Source: Hydrogenoanaerobacterium saccharovorans (GTDB lineage Bacteria; Bacillota; Clostridia; Oscillospirales; Ruminococcaceae). Taken from it: a DNA stretch of 64,000 bases. Position numbers and translations under genes: made by a program. The notes under the pieces were generated by a model that was not told where the DNA came from, ran no database searches, and saw only the letters and a program-made list of their open reading frames with translations. The stretch is taken from NCBI RefSeq assembly GCF_003814745.1, contig NZ_RKRD01000001.1, positions 1,612,001 to 1,676,000 of the forward strand, read 5' to 3'. This document shows, in pieces, positions 42,299 through 50,633 of this stretch (position 1 is its first letter; every line of letters starts with the position of its first letter).

Positions 42299-42946
42299 AT
42301 GTCTAAAGAAGGAAACAAAGGAATATTTGATAAAGAGTATTCCAGGCGCCAGTTCCTTAAAATTTCAGGTAAGGGTTTAGCTGGCGTTACTTTAACTGCG
42401 GCAATGCTTTCTTTATTCGGATGTACTCAAAAAGAGGTAGACGAAGGTCTAGTGGCTACCACTCCGCTGCCCACGGGCTTGCTGGTTGCAAACCGTGCAA
42501 AGTGTGTTGGCTGCCAACGTTGCGAGACCAATTGTTCGCTTGCCAATGATGGTAAGGCAATGCCTTACATTGGCCGCCTTAAAATGCGTGATAACCTTAA
42601 TGTAGGCGAAGAGGGCGTAGCTGAAGACTACCGCCATGGTGATGGCATTTATGGTGTGTGGAACTTTGGGCCCACAACTTGCAAGCAGTGTAAAGATCCT
42701 AAATGTGTTGCAGCATGCCCCGTGGAGGCGATTTTTGCCGACCCGGCAACAGGTGCACGCACAATCGACAAAGAAAAGTGCGTTGGCTGCGGCACCTGCA
42801 CAAACATGTGCCCGTGGCATATGCCGGTTGTGGATCCGGAAACGAAGAAATCTACTAAATGCATCACATGCGGTGCTTGCGTTGCGGGATGCCCTACAGG
42901 TGCGCTTTCCATTGTGGATTGGAAGGACATTGCAGTGGCAATGTAG
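42299..42946 (+). CDS. Tat-exported polyferredoxin lipoprotein (YdhY-like)
   Basis: This 215-residue protein starts after a strong AGGAGGAGG. A Tat signal SRRQFLK (15-21) precedes a hydrophobic stretch and a lipobox LFGC with Cys42, so it should be a Tat lipoprotein outside the membrane. Four [4Fe-4S] motifs follow: CVGCQRCETNC, CKQCKDPKCVAACP, CVGCGTCTNMCP and CITCGACVAGCP. It is the electron partner of the AOR encoded 50 bp later, as YdhY is for YdhV in E. coli. Confidence 0.9.
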   Translation: MSKEGNKGIFDKEYSRRQFLKISGKGLAGVTLTAAMLSLFGCTQKEVDEGLVATTPLPTGLLVANRAKCVGCQRCETNCSLANDGKAMPYIGRLKMRDNLNVGEEGVAEDYRHGDGIYGVWNFGPTTCKQCKDPKCVAACPVEAIFADPATGARTIDKEKCVGCGTCTNMCPWHMPVVDPETKKSTKCITCGACVAGCPTGALSIVDWKDIAVAM

Positions 42947-42995
42947 CATCTACATACGTTAAGATACCAAACATTTCTAAAAGGAGGTTATTTCA

Positions 42996-45095
42996 ATGGC
43001 ATATGGTTGGACCGGAAAGCTTCTCCGCGTAAACCTTTCAACAGGCAAAATCGCAACAGAAGATTCCTCGAAATATAACAAATACATTGGCGGTACCGGT
43101 ATTGGCGACCGCATTATGTATGAAGAAGTTCCTGTCGGAACAAAACCATACGATGAGGCTAATAAAATAGTATTTGCTGTTGGCCCCAATACAGGCACAA
43201 GTGCGCCGTGCTCAGGCAGAACTACCATTACATCTTTGAGTACCTTTACAAAGGGCAATATGGTGGTTAACGCTCATATGGGCGGTGAGTTGGCAGTTCA
43301 GCTTAAATATGCAGGTTTTGATGCTGTAGTCATCGAGGGCAAATCTGCATCTCCTGTATATCTGAAAATAGATAACGAATCTGTAACACTTGAAGACGCA
43401 ACGGAACTGTGGGGTAAAACAACTCGCGAAACCAGCGTTTCTATCATAGACAAGCTAGGGAAGGGCTATACCGTCACCTCCATTGGTCTTGCAGGTGAAA
43501 ACATGGTGAATCTCTCTTGCGTCATCAATGCTGCAAACCACTGTGGCGGTGCAGGTTCGGGTGCTGTTCTAGGCTCGAAAAAGTTAAAAGCGATTGCTGT
43601 ATACGGCAAAGGTTCTGTACAAGTTTCCAACCCCCAAGAAATCCTAAAGCTGAACAACTATGTGCTCAGTGATTTAATCGGCTCCAACAACAACCACGTG
43701 GTTCCCTCAACCGAGCGCCCGTGGGCGGAATTCTCCGACAAAGGAAGCCGTTGGACCGGACGCCCCGGCCTTACATGGGGTGCTGCTGAGGGCGGGCCTG
43801 TTGATACGGGAGATTCACCTCCGGGAGAGCCGAATAAAGTAGGTTACCGTTGCCAAAAAGCTTACAAAGACTATGGCCCGGTTTCTGAAAAATACACTGT
43901 TAAAATGACAGGCTGCACCTCGTGCCCTATCCGCTGTTCAGCTGCTGTCTATCTGCCCGAACTTGAAAAAGAAGGCTATGTTGCTGCTGTATCCAATACT
44001 TGCATGCCAAACTTTATGTGGGCGGAGATTATGAAAAACCACAAGGACTATGTTGAAAAAGATGACGGATTGTTTTACTGCAACGTCGCATCAATGTCCA
44101 CTGCGGATGATCTTGGCTTGTGGGATAACTACGGCGAACTGCCAAAAACAATTACATATTTCATTGACAACGGTCTTTTAAAACAAATCCTCCCCAAAGA
44201 AGAATTTGATTCGTTGAAGTGGGATCTTTATGAAGCGGGTGACCCTGCTTTCATCAAGGATATTATGTACCGAATAGCAAAACAGGAAGGTGTTTTGGCT
44301 ACATTGGCAGAGGGGGCTTATTTTGTTAACGAGCGCTATAAAAAGCTTCTCGGCGGCAAATACCTCAACGACCAAAATATGTCTATCTGGTCACCGCTCG
44401 GTTGGTCCAAGCATCACGGTAACGAAACTGCAGCACAAGTTGGCGCAATTACCAACATATTCTTTAACCGCGACTGTATGTGCCACACCATTGTTAATAT
44501 TGTGGGTTCTGGTCTTCCGTACGACCTGCAAAAGAGCATTATAGAAGAACGCTTTGGCGCGGGCGCATTGGATAAACCAAAGGCTTATACCCCCATGAAC
44601 CAGGCAAAAGCTAAGTTTGCTAAGTTCGGTGTGGTAAGGCAAACATTGCACGACTCATTTACGCTTTGCAACTGGGTATGGCCTATGACTTTCTCACCCA
44701 GAAAAGACAGAGGCTATAAGGGCGATCTATCCGTTGAGGCACAGTACATGACCGCAATCACTGGCGAAAACTGGACAGAAGAATCTCTGGACTTTGCTGC
44801 CGAGAGAGTTCTGCAACTCCAGCGTGCAATGCAGGTGATGTGGCTTGGTACAACCGATATGCGCAACGAGCATGATGGTATCAATGATTGGGTGTTTGAT
44901 ATGGAACCCGATTTTAAGCCGTTTGAAGAAGGCACCATTAAGATGGACCGCAAAGATATGCAAACTGCGTATTCCATGATTTACAAAGAAATGGGCTGGG
45001 ATGAAAAAACCGGCGCGCCTACTCGTGAAACCCTTGAGAAATTTGACCTCAAAGATGTAGCCGATAAACTTGCAGAACTCAATCTTCTTCCGTAA
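42996..45095 (+). CDS. Aldehyde:ferredoxin oxidoreductase-family tungsto/molybdo-enzyme (YdhV type)
   Basis: This 699-residue protein of full AOR length has the N-terminal domain GKLLRVNLSTGKI with IGGTGIGDRIMYEE and GPNTGTSAPCSGR. The [4Fe-4S] ligands are C307, C310 and C314 (GCTSCPIRC), plus a distal Cys at 494 or 496 (NRDCMCHT). It binds a bis-pterin W or Mo cofactor. It has no signal peptide itself; it may be carried through the Tat pore with the polyferredoxin. ATG follows AGGAGG. The substrate, an aldehyde or another oxo compound, cannot be told. Confidence 0.9.
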   Translation: MAYGWTGKLLRVNLSTGKIATEDSSKYNKYIGGTGIGDRIMYEEVPVGTKPYDEANKIVFAVGPNTGTSAPCSGRTTITSLSTFTKGNMVVNAHMGGELAVQLKYAGFDAVVIEGKSASPVYLKIDNESVTLEDATELWGKTTRETSVSIIDKLGKGYTVTSIGLAGENMVNLSCVINAANHCGGAGSGAVLGSKKLKAIAVYGKGSVQVSNPQEILKLNNYVLSDLIGSNNNHVVPSTERPWAEFSDKGSRWTGRPGLTWGAAEGGPVDTGDSPPGEPNKVGYRCQKAYKDYGPVSEKYTVKMTGCTSCPIRCSAAVYLPELEKEGYVAAVSNTCMPNFMWAEIMKNHKDYVEKDDGLFYCNVASMSTADDLGLWDNYGELPKTITYFIDNGLLKQILPKEEFDSLKWDLYEAGDPAFIKDIMYRIAKQEGVLATLAEGAYFVNERYKKLLGGKYLNDQNMSIWSPLGWSKHHGNETAAQVGAITNIFFNRDCMCHTIVNIVGSGLPYDLQKSIIEERFGAGALDKPKAYTPMNQAKAKFAKFGVVRQTLHDSFTLCNWVWPMTFSPRKDRGYKGDLSVEAQYMTAITGENWTEESLDFAAERVLQLQRAMQVMWLGTTDMRNEHDGINDWVFDMEPDFKPFEEGTIKMDRKDMQTAYSMIYKEMGWDEKTGAPTRETLEKFDLKDVADKLAELNLLP

Positions 45096-45110
45096 CATTT
45101 ATTAACCAAA

Positions 45111-45146
45111 ATTACAGGTGAAGGGAAAATGCCCTTCACCTGTAAT
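45111..45146 (+). other. Perfect 15-bp hairpin between the AOR gene and the next
   Basis: ATTACAGGTGAAGGG (45111-45125) and CCCTTCACCTGTAAT (45132-45146) pair perfectly. No T run follows, so it is more likely an mRNA stabiliser or processing site than a terminator. Confidence 0.6.
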
Positions 45147-45176
45147 TAAAACAGTATTTAGTCAAAGGGTGATTTT

Positions 45177-45836
45177 ATGTCGCACGAAAAGGAGTTTACA
45201 GACGAAGACCTGAAAAAAATCGAAGAGCATATGGATGCAGAAACTTTGGAGGCGATTGATAAGGCTCTTGACGAGGTGGAGAAAGAACAAGCTTCAACGC
45301 TCACACCATCTCAAATACTGGCCGATTACATAAGAAAAATCAATGCAACAGAAAAGCTTGTTTGCTTCTCCAAAATCAAGCTTCAGCCGCCTGAGGGGCT
45401 TACAAAAGAGAAAATAGTGGAAATTGTAAGCAATCTTGAGCAGGATGCCGCACTTAATGGTATAAAGAAGATTGATGGCAAAAAGGATATTTATTTGTAC
45501 GACAGCAAGATGTGGACAGAAAGGTTTGCTGCTGTTCAGGCATTGCTTGAGGATAAAGATATCTTAGCAACCATTGCTGCGACAGCAAGACACGACTGCA
45601 AAGTATACCCAAGACCTCTCAGAACAATTGCCTTGATGGACAGCCCTTATTTCTATACAAAAGACGAAATATTAGGAGCAATTGCAAGATTGAAGCTGGA
45701 AGAAGGCTATGAGGATATTGATACAGTAAAAGCCAGCAACGGAAACATCTGTATTTATTCCTCAGAATTTATGAGCAAAAAATATGCGCAATCTCTTTGT
45801 GAATACCTAGAAGTAGAGCGAGAGCGTTGCCAATAA
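45177..45836 (+). CDS. YdhW-like accessory protein of the exported AOR
   Basis: This 219-residue protein is soluble and acidic at the N-terminus (FTDEDLKKIEEHMDAETLEAID) without a signal peptide. It has two related halves ending in YDSKMW and YSSEFMSKKYAQSLCEYLE. Position and size match ydhW in E. coli ydhYVW clusters. A chaperone or Tat proof-reading role for the AOR would fit an enzyme that must receive its cofactor before export, which is inference. No cofactor motif is visible. Confidence 0.6.
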   Translation: MSHEKEFTDEDLKKIEEHMDAETLEAIDKALDEVEKEQASTLTPSQILADYIRKINATEKLVCFSKIKLQPPEGLTKEKIVEIVSNLEQDAALNGIKKIDGKKDIYLYDSKMWTERFAAVQALLEDKDILATIAATARHDCKVYPRPLRTIALMDSPYFYTKDEILGAIARLKLEEGYEDIDTVKASNGNICIYSSEFMSKKYAQSLCEYLEVERERCQ

Positions 45837-45952
45837 CGGGGTTGAAAAACGGACATCCTTAAAATATATTTATAAGGTCTTGTCTATTCTTTGGTGTAAA
45901 CAGTAATTTACTTGTTCACAATCACTAAATAAAAATAAGGAGGCAATGTAAA

Positions 45953-46168
45953 ATGTTCGGAAAAATTGGTATGGGGGAGCTTCTCCTTGTTTTGAGTATT
46001 GTTCTTTTAATTTTTGGCCCGTCCAAGCTGCCCGCACTTGCTAAGAGTATGGGGCAGGCTCTCAGGGAGTTCCGCAAAGGCTCTCAGGAAGTAACAAGTA
46101 AAATAGAAAAACTTGCCGACGAGCCGGTTGAAACCGAGCCGCAAAAACAAGAAACATCTGCTAAGTAA
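45953..46168 (+). CDS. tatA: TatA, twin-arginine translocase pore subunit
   Basis: This 71-residue protein has an N-terminal TM helix (GELLLVLSIVLLIFG), the FGPSKLPALAKSMG hinge and amphipathic helix, then a charged tail. ATG 45953 follows AAGGAGGC. Together with the TatC 47 bp later it makes a minimal TatAC system like those of Gram-positive bacteria. Its placement straight after the Tat substrate genes suggests a dedicated machine. Confidence 0.93.
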   Translation: MFGKIGMGELLLVLSIVLLIFGPSKLPALAKSMGQALREFRKGSQEVTSKIEKLADEPVETEPQKQETSAK

Positions 46169-46215
46169 AAAGGCATGGGTATCAAAAATAAATACGACTT
46201 TGGGAGGCACAACCC

Positions 46216-46962
46216 TTGAAAAAGAAGAATGAAATGCCTCTTTTAGACCATTTAAGCGAGCTCAGACGAAGACTTATAATTGTGGTTGTTACCAATGTAG
46301 GTGCAGCCATGATTATTTTTAACTTTGCCGGAATAGTAATGGAATATTTACTTGCCATTAACCCCGGAATGCAGCTTGTGTACATTTCACCGTCCGAGTT
46401 GTTTCTGATTTACATGAATATTTCTTTTTTGGCGGCATTTATAGTTTGCAGCCCCATAACCATTTACGAGATATGGGCGTTTGTAGAAAAAGGCCTGTAT
46501 AAAAGAGAGAAGATTTATGTATTGGTCTCGCTACTTTTTGGTTTGATATGTTTTGCGGGCGGAGTTTATTTCTGTTATAGAATTGTGCTTCCGGTTACTT
46601 TGCAGTTTTTTACCCGCATAGCAATCAGTGAAGTAAAGGCTATGATTTCTGTAAAATCTTATACAAGTTTTGTCAATGTTATGCTGTTAAGCTTTGGTAT
46701 TGTTTTCGAAATGCCTGTCATTGTATTTATGCTTACGAAATTGGAGATTTTAAAGCCCAGCTTCTTGCAAAAATACAAAGGTGTCATGATTGTTATTATC
46801 TTTATAGTTGCGGCAATCGTCACACCGCCGGATGTAATTTCACAGCTAATGCTTGCAATACCTATGGTTATTTTATTATATCTTAGTATAATGATCAGTG
46901 TTGTGGTAGATAAAATGAACAAGAAACGCCGTAAAAAAGAAGAACTGGAACTTGCAGCATAG
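46216..46962 (+). CDS. tatC: TatC, twin-arginine signal receptor
   Basis: This 248-residue protein begins at TTG 46216, with GGGAGG 8 bp upstream. N-terminal MPLLDHLSELRRRLI is the TatC signature that binds the twin-arginine signal; six TM segments follow, and the tail is basic (KMNKKRRKKEE). It ends the plus-strand AOR operon, followed by a strong terminator. Confidence 0.94.
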   Translation: MKKKNEMPLLDHLSELRRRLIIVVVTNVGAAMIIFNFAGIVMEYLLAINPGMQLVYISPSELFLIYMNISFLAAFIVCSPITIYEIWAFVEKGLYKREKIYVLVSLLFGLICFAGGVYFCYRIVLPVTLQFFTRIAISEVKAMISVKSYTSFVNVMLLSFGIVFEMPVIVFMLTKLEILKPSFLQKYKGVMIVIIFIVAAIVTPPDVISQLMLAIPMVILLYLSIMISVVVDKMNKKRRKKEELELAA

Positions 46963-47002
46963 CCGAAATTTTAACGGACAGTTAATTTGTTCACTATGGT
47001 AG

Positions 47003-47055
47003 CCAAATAAATAAAAATGCTCCTTCACTTTTGTGAAAGAGCATTTTTATTTGGC
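47003..47055. terminator. Bidirectional terminator after tatC
   Basis: CCAAATAAATAAAAATGCTC and GAGCATTTTTATTTGG pair with an inner TTCAC/GTGAA stem, giving a long hairpin with T runs on both strands. It also serves the convergent YoaP-like gene. Confidence 0.85.
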
Positions 47056-47089
47056 AAAAAACTTACAGCTTTCGTCAAATCTTATATGA

Positions 47090-47845
47090 TTACAAGCCTT
47101 TATCTGCTAAAACTTTATCGAATTTCTTATCATTGAGAATTTCGTGCGTTACAAACTCACCGTTATAAAAAAGGCTGTAAGAGGTATATGGGGCAGGTGA
47201 GTTTTGCGCTTGTTCGGCTGTTTCAAACCGGATGCTTTTGAATGGTATTGCTTTTTGCTTTGCCAAACTTTCAATAATAGGTACATACTTTGCTGTAAAA
47301 GGGCATTGATTTGTATAATATAATACAAATCCGGGTTCTGCAATATGTGGTGTTTTTACGTGCCTTTTAAAATGCGGAGCAGCTATATTCTCACAAAAGG
47401 GCAAGTGCATAAGCTCATAGTAAGGCTTGGCTGTGTCTGCTAACAGAAATCCTTTGTGTTTTAAAAAACCAGGGTCAGAAAGATAAGGCAGTTTCTTTTT
47501 TGATGACAATACTACCAGCCCGTTTTTACCTTTTTCTTTGCTATCTTTGATACATTCTTCTAAAAGCAAATTTGAAAATCCTTGCCCTTTAAATTGCCCC
47601 GATACCCAAAGACAATTAATAAACATATAACCATTACCTTCAATAGGTGACCATGCTTTTTCGGCAGGGATATATTCTATAAAGCATTTTCCGCGTACGT
47701 CACACTTTTTAAAAACCAGCCCATCGTCAAACGTTCTGTAGAGCCACTGCTTTTTTGAAGCTACTTGGCTGTCTTTGCTGTTTGAAATTGCACAGCAAAT
47801 ATGCTCTTGCTCAAGGTTATTTTTTGTTAAGGTTATAATATTCAT
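47090..47845 (-). CDS. YoaP-like GNAT acetyltransferase with thioredoxin-like tail
   Basis: This protein of about 251 residues begins MNIITLTKNNLEQEHICCAI, like Bacillus YoaP. I prefer ATG 47845 to the ATG five codons earlier for that reason; no strong site marks either. The N-terminal half is a GNAT fold (CLWVSGQFKGQGFSNLLLEE is the acetyl-CoA loop). The C-terminal part has the YoaP thioredoxin-like domain with YTNQCPFTAKYVP. The substrate is unknown. A possible promoter on the minus strand, TTGATA-17-TATAGT at 48099-48071, would give it a 225-nt leader. Confidence 0.8.
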   Translation of the reverse strand: MNIITLTKNNLEQEHICCAISNSKDSQVASKKQWLYRTFDDGLVFKKCDVRGKCFIEYIPAEKAWSPIEGNGYMFINCLWVSGQFKGQGFSNLLLEECIKDSKEKGKNGLVVLSSKKKLPYLSDPGFLKHKGFLLADTAKPYYELMHLPFCENIAAPHFKRHVKTPHIAEPGFVLYYTNQCPFTAKYVPIIESLAKQKAIPFKSIRFETAEQAQNSPAPYTSYSLFYNGEFVTHEILNDKKFDKVLADKGL

Positions 47846-48380
47846 GTTATCACGTCTCATTTCGGTTTCTATACTACCTTTATTTTAAAGCAAACTAGAT
47901 GCTAATATCTGCATTTTTCCAATTAGAATTAAGTATTCTTCAAAGTCACCCTGTAAAACTTCTGTTTAAATCCATATTTCAAATTTCTGCGCCAACCGCA
48001 GCAACCGTATTTCAGTACAGAAAATTTACTATTGCAGATAATCTGTTGATTTGCTTCTTTAATCCTTTTTACTATACATCTATAATGTGGCATTATCAAG
48101 TCTTATTAAAGATCAATAAAAACATTATGATTTATTTTTTAACCACGCTTGCACCTTCCAAAAACATAGATAGCGGTAAAAGTGCAAAAATATACCAGTT
48201 CAAATAAATTTTAATGGAAAAATATTACTAATAATATTAAACTTATATTATAAAAAACTATTAAAAGTGAATAAAAATGCAGCAATTTATAAATATTCAT
48301 CAGATTTTTATCAAGAAAGGAAGATTCAAAAAGATTAGGGTTATAAAAGTATAGAATTGTTTATTTTTAATAAAAAACAA
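47846..48380. other. AT-rich intergenic region
   Basis: No gene with a ribosome binding site is seen. A 102-codon plus frame at 47899-48207 lacks one and looks spurious. On the minus strand a decent promoter (TTGATA, 17 bp, TATAGT; 48099-48071) is present. A minus frame at about 48200-48140 reads like the end of a membrane protein and could be a remnant. Confidence 0.35.
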
Positions 48381-48845
48381 TCAATTATCCCTGTTGCGTT
48401 TGCCCGTAATCTCACCAATCTCAAGTTTGATAATCATAACAGCGGGCAGGCTTTTTTGAATTACTTCTTTTCTGCGTGTAATTGAATTGGGTGTCAACGC
48501 ATTGCATAACTGATAGAGTCTTTTTTCTTTTTCGGCATTATCTGTAATGAGAGTTGCTGTACCGCTTACAATCACGCTCTCGTAATGGGTAGTAAAGCGC
48601 TCTTCTATAATTTCTTCCTGCCCTATCACCGCAAATGAAACACGACTGTTTGCATTTATATTCTCTATTTTGCGTCCTTTGATAGCACAGTGGAAATAAA
48701 CAGCATGTTCTTCTTCAACATAGTAATAATTTATCGGAACACCATAAGGAGTTCCATCCTCAGAAACTGTGGAAAGCACACCGAATTTTCCGTTTTTTAA
48801 AATGTTTACTGCGTCTTCATGGGGTATTCTTCTGGTTGGCTTCAT
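48381..48845 (-). CDS. Pyridoxamine-phosphate-oxidase-fold flavoprotein (NimA-like)
   Basis: This 154-residue protein starts at ATG 48845 behind GGGGAG; the seven codons before it are not needed. The split-barrel flavin-binding pattern is clear: LKNGKFGVLSTVSEDGTPYG, PINYYYVEEEHAVYFHCAIKGRKIENI and YESVIVSGTATLI. Members bind FMN, FAD or heme and reduce nitro compounds or act in unknown redox chemistry. It is monocistronic. Confidence 0.85.
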   Translation of the reverse strand: MKPTRRIPHEDAVNILKNGKFGVLSTVSEDGTPYGVPINYYYVEEEHAVYFHCAIKGRKIENINANSRVSFAVIGQEEIIEERFTTHYESVIVSGTATLITDNAEKEKRLYQLCNALTPNSITRRKEVIQKSLPAVMIIKLEIGEITGKRNRDN

Positions 48846-48939
48846 TTTATATGTCTCCCCTATCATTCTTTAATTTAGAGCAATTTTTAAATGTATTATA
48901 ACAACGCCGTTTGCCGGCACCATTGCTCAAATTTTAAAT

Positions 48940-49416
48940 CTAACCGTTGCTCTTATCGTAACGCAAACAGTGCCTTTTACAGAACATCCCTTTGCAGTTT
49001 TTATCACAAATCACTTTATTTGAATTGCAGGATGGACAAGAATATTCTGTTTTTTTAAAAGTCACAATGTTTTCATATTTTTCCGTCCATTTCTTGCCGC
49101 AATCCATACATTTTACGGGACAAATATTTCGAGTAAAATTACCGCCCTGTATATGTATCGTTTTGCCATTAATAAGGCTGTCGGCTATCTTTTCTCTTGC
49201 AGTTAAAAGAATGCGTTGAAAGGTTGGGCGAGATACCGCCATTCTTTGGGCGCATTCTTCTTGCTCAAACCCCTCTAAATCTTTTAAACGTATGGCTTCG
49301 AGCTCTTCAAGTTTTAAGATGTTTTCAGGTACTCTATCAGCAATTGTTTTTGATGGTATAAAGTAAGGTATCGTTGGGAAATGTTCTATCTTTCTCCATT
49401 TTACAGGCCTCGCCAC
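48940..49416 (-). CDS. DUF134 family protein (HTH plus Cys-rich tail)
   Basis: This 158-residue protein begins at GTG 49416, giving the family's usual start VARPVKWRK; GGAG lies 8 bp upstream. Residues about 30-85 form a sigma-70-region-4-like helix-turn-helix (LEELEAIRLKDLEGFEQEE, then MAVSRPTFQRIL). The tail holds eleven cysteines in CPVKCMDCGKKW, CPSCNSNK and CDKNCKGMFCKRHC, suggesting zinc or Fe-S binding. Such proteins are thought to regulate redox or metal genes. It is divergent from the ferredoxin gene at 49607. Confidence 0.85.
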   Translation of the reverse strand: MARPVKWRKIEHFPTIPYFIPSKTIADRVPENILKLEELEAIRLKDLEGFEQEECAQRMAVSRPTFQRILLTAREKIADSLINGKTIHIQGGNFTRNICPVKCMDCGKKWTEKYENIVTFKKTEYSCPSCNSNKVICDKNCKGMFCKRHCLRYDKSNG

Positions 49417-49606
49417 CAGTATCAACTCCAGTAACATACATAATAGTTTAACAAAATCTAATTACAGTTTACAGAGATAACGAGTAGAAGTCAATAAATA
49501 CAGCTGTCCAATATTCCTAATTCTACTGTGACTTGGTTACTGATACGAAACTTTAAATACTATATTATAATCACGTTACAAAAATTGACTGGGAGGTAAA
49601 TAGTTT

Positions 49607-49843
49607 ATGGCTGACAATATTTTAAATGGTTTGTTTAACAGCAAAAAAAATACCGCGAATAGAATGCTCGTAGTTAAAGAAGCAAGATGTCCCCAAAATC
49701 ACGCTTGCCCATCGGTAAGGGTTTGCCCCGCGGGAGCCTTGACGCAAAACGGCTTTGATGCACCGATTGTTAATATGGATAAATGTATCAAGTGTGGAAA
49801 ATGTGTAAAGTTTTGCCCAATGCGCGCATTGATATTTGAATAG
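49607..49843 (+). CDS. Small ferredoxin-like protein
   Basis: This 78-residue protein has a standard C-terminal [4Fe-4S] motif CIKCGKCVKFCP and a less regular first set, CPQNHACPSVRVCP, which may bind a second cluster with help of the last Cys. It starts at ATG 49607 behind GGGAGG. It lies 46 bp before the NapH-like membrane protein, which probably passes electrons to or from it. Confidence 0.88.
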   Translation: MADNILNGLFNSKKNTANRMLVVKEARCPQNHACPSVRVCPAGALTQNGFDAPIVNMDKCIKCGKCVKFCPMRALIFE

Positions 49844-49889
49844 CTTTTTTACATGCATCACAGATTAAAATATACAAATGGAGGGGACA

Positions 49890-50441
49890 ATGAAGAATTA
49901 TAAATATTTATTTGTATTTACTCTTACTTATTTTGCACTTGGGTTTTTAAATATTCATTTTGCGCTTTTGGGGTTAATTTGCATGACATTGCCCATTATT
50001 TTACTGATAAAAAACACCAAAAAGACTTGGTGCCAAGGTTATTGCCCCAGAGCGAGCCTTTACAGTAAATGTGGAAAGCTGACTAGCAAGTATTCGTATA
50101 AAACACCCGCATTTTTTATAAAAGGTTTTATGAAATGGATCATGTTAGGATATTTCGCCGTAAGCCTCACTTTGATAATTTTGTCAACTATAGCAGTAGC
50201 AAACGGAAAGCCCCCATTAGATATTGTGAAGTTTCTCATCGTTTTTCCTCTTGGCAAAATTCCACAGGCATTCAATATTGTCTCACCTCCTTGGGTATTA
50301 CATTTGTCTTATCGGTTTTATTCAATGATGGCGACTACCACCGCGTTGGGCCTTATTCTTGCCCTTATCTATAAGCCCCGTACTTGGTGCACCATTTGCC
50401 CAATTTCCACAATATCAGAATTATATATAAAAAGTAAATGA
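49890..50441 (+). CDS. NapH/CcoG-like membrane Fe-S protein
   Basis: This 183-residue protein starts at ATG 49890 with GGAGGGG upstream; the ATG at 49878 overlaps that site. It has about four TM segments and two Cys motifs at the membrane face, WCQGYCPRASLY (residues about 47-58) and TWCTICPIST near the end, as in NapH/NosR-type quinol-linked iron-sulfur proteins. The motifs have fewer Cys than a classical ferredoxin. With the ferredoxin before it and the secreted flavin reductase after it, an electron path through the membrane is plausible. Confidence 0.8.
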   Translation: MKNYKYLFVFTLTYFALGFLNIHFALLGLICMTLPIILLIKNTKKTWCQGYCPRASLYSKCGKLTSKYSYKTPAFFIKGFMKWIMLGYFAVSLTLIILSTIAVANGKPPLDIVKFLIVFPLGKIPQAFNIVSPPWVLHLSYRFYSMMATTTALGLILALIYKPRTWCTICPISTISELYIKSK

Positions 50442-50454
50442 GTTTGTATTATGC

Positions 50455-50487
50455 AGTAACGCCGAAACATTTTGGCGTTACTTTTTT
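50455..50487 (+). terminator. Terminator after the NapH-like gene
   Basis: AGTAACGCC (50455-50463) and GGCGTTACT (50474-50482) pair, followed by TTTTTT. Confidence 0.88.
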
Positions 50488-50550
50488 ATTGCTTAAATTA
50501 ATATCAATACATGCTTTGCCAATATTTTGTGAAATATTTGTTAATCTGTA

Positions 50551-50579
50551 TTGACAAACAGCAATTACATTGTTATTAT
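50551..50579 (+). promoter_or_regulatory. Strong promoter of the flavin reductase gene
   Basis: Consensus TTGACA (50551-50556), 17 bp, and TATTAT (50574-50579). The start point should be near 50586, just before the operator. Confidence 0.8.
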
Positions 50580-50594
50580 TTTATCGAACGTGTT

Positions 50595-50611
50595 TTAGAA
50601 CATTGTTCTAA
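50595..50611. promoter_or_regulatory. Palindromic operator, probably for the adjacent TetR protein
   Basis: TTAGAAC, ATT, GTTCTAA form a perfect inverted repeat about 10 bp downstream of the expected transcription start. A bound protein would block the polymerase. The TetR-type regulator at 52554 is the obvious candidate. Confidence 0.65.
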
Positions 50612-50633
50612 TATTTTAGAAAGAGGAGAAAAA

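Noticed and set aside
47899..48207. 102-codon plus-strand frame
   Set aside because: It has no ribosome binding site, is AT-rich with low complexity, and no family resemblance.
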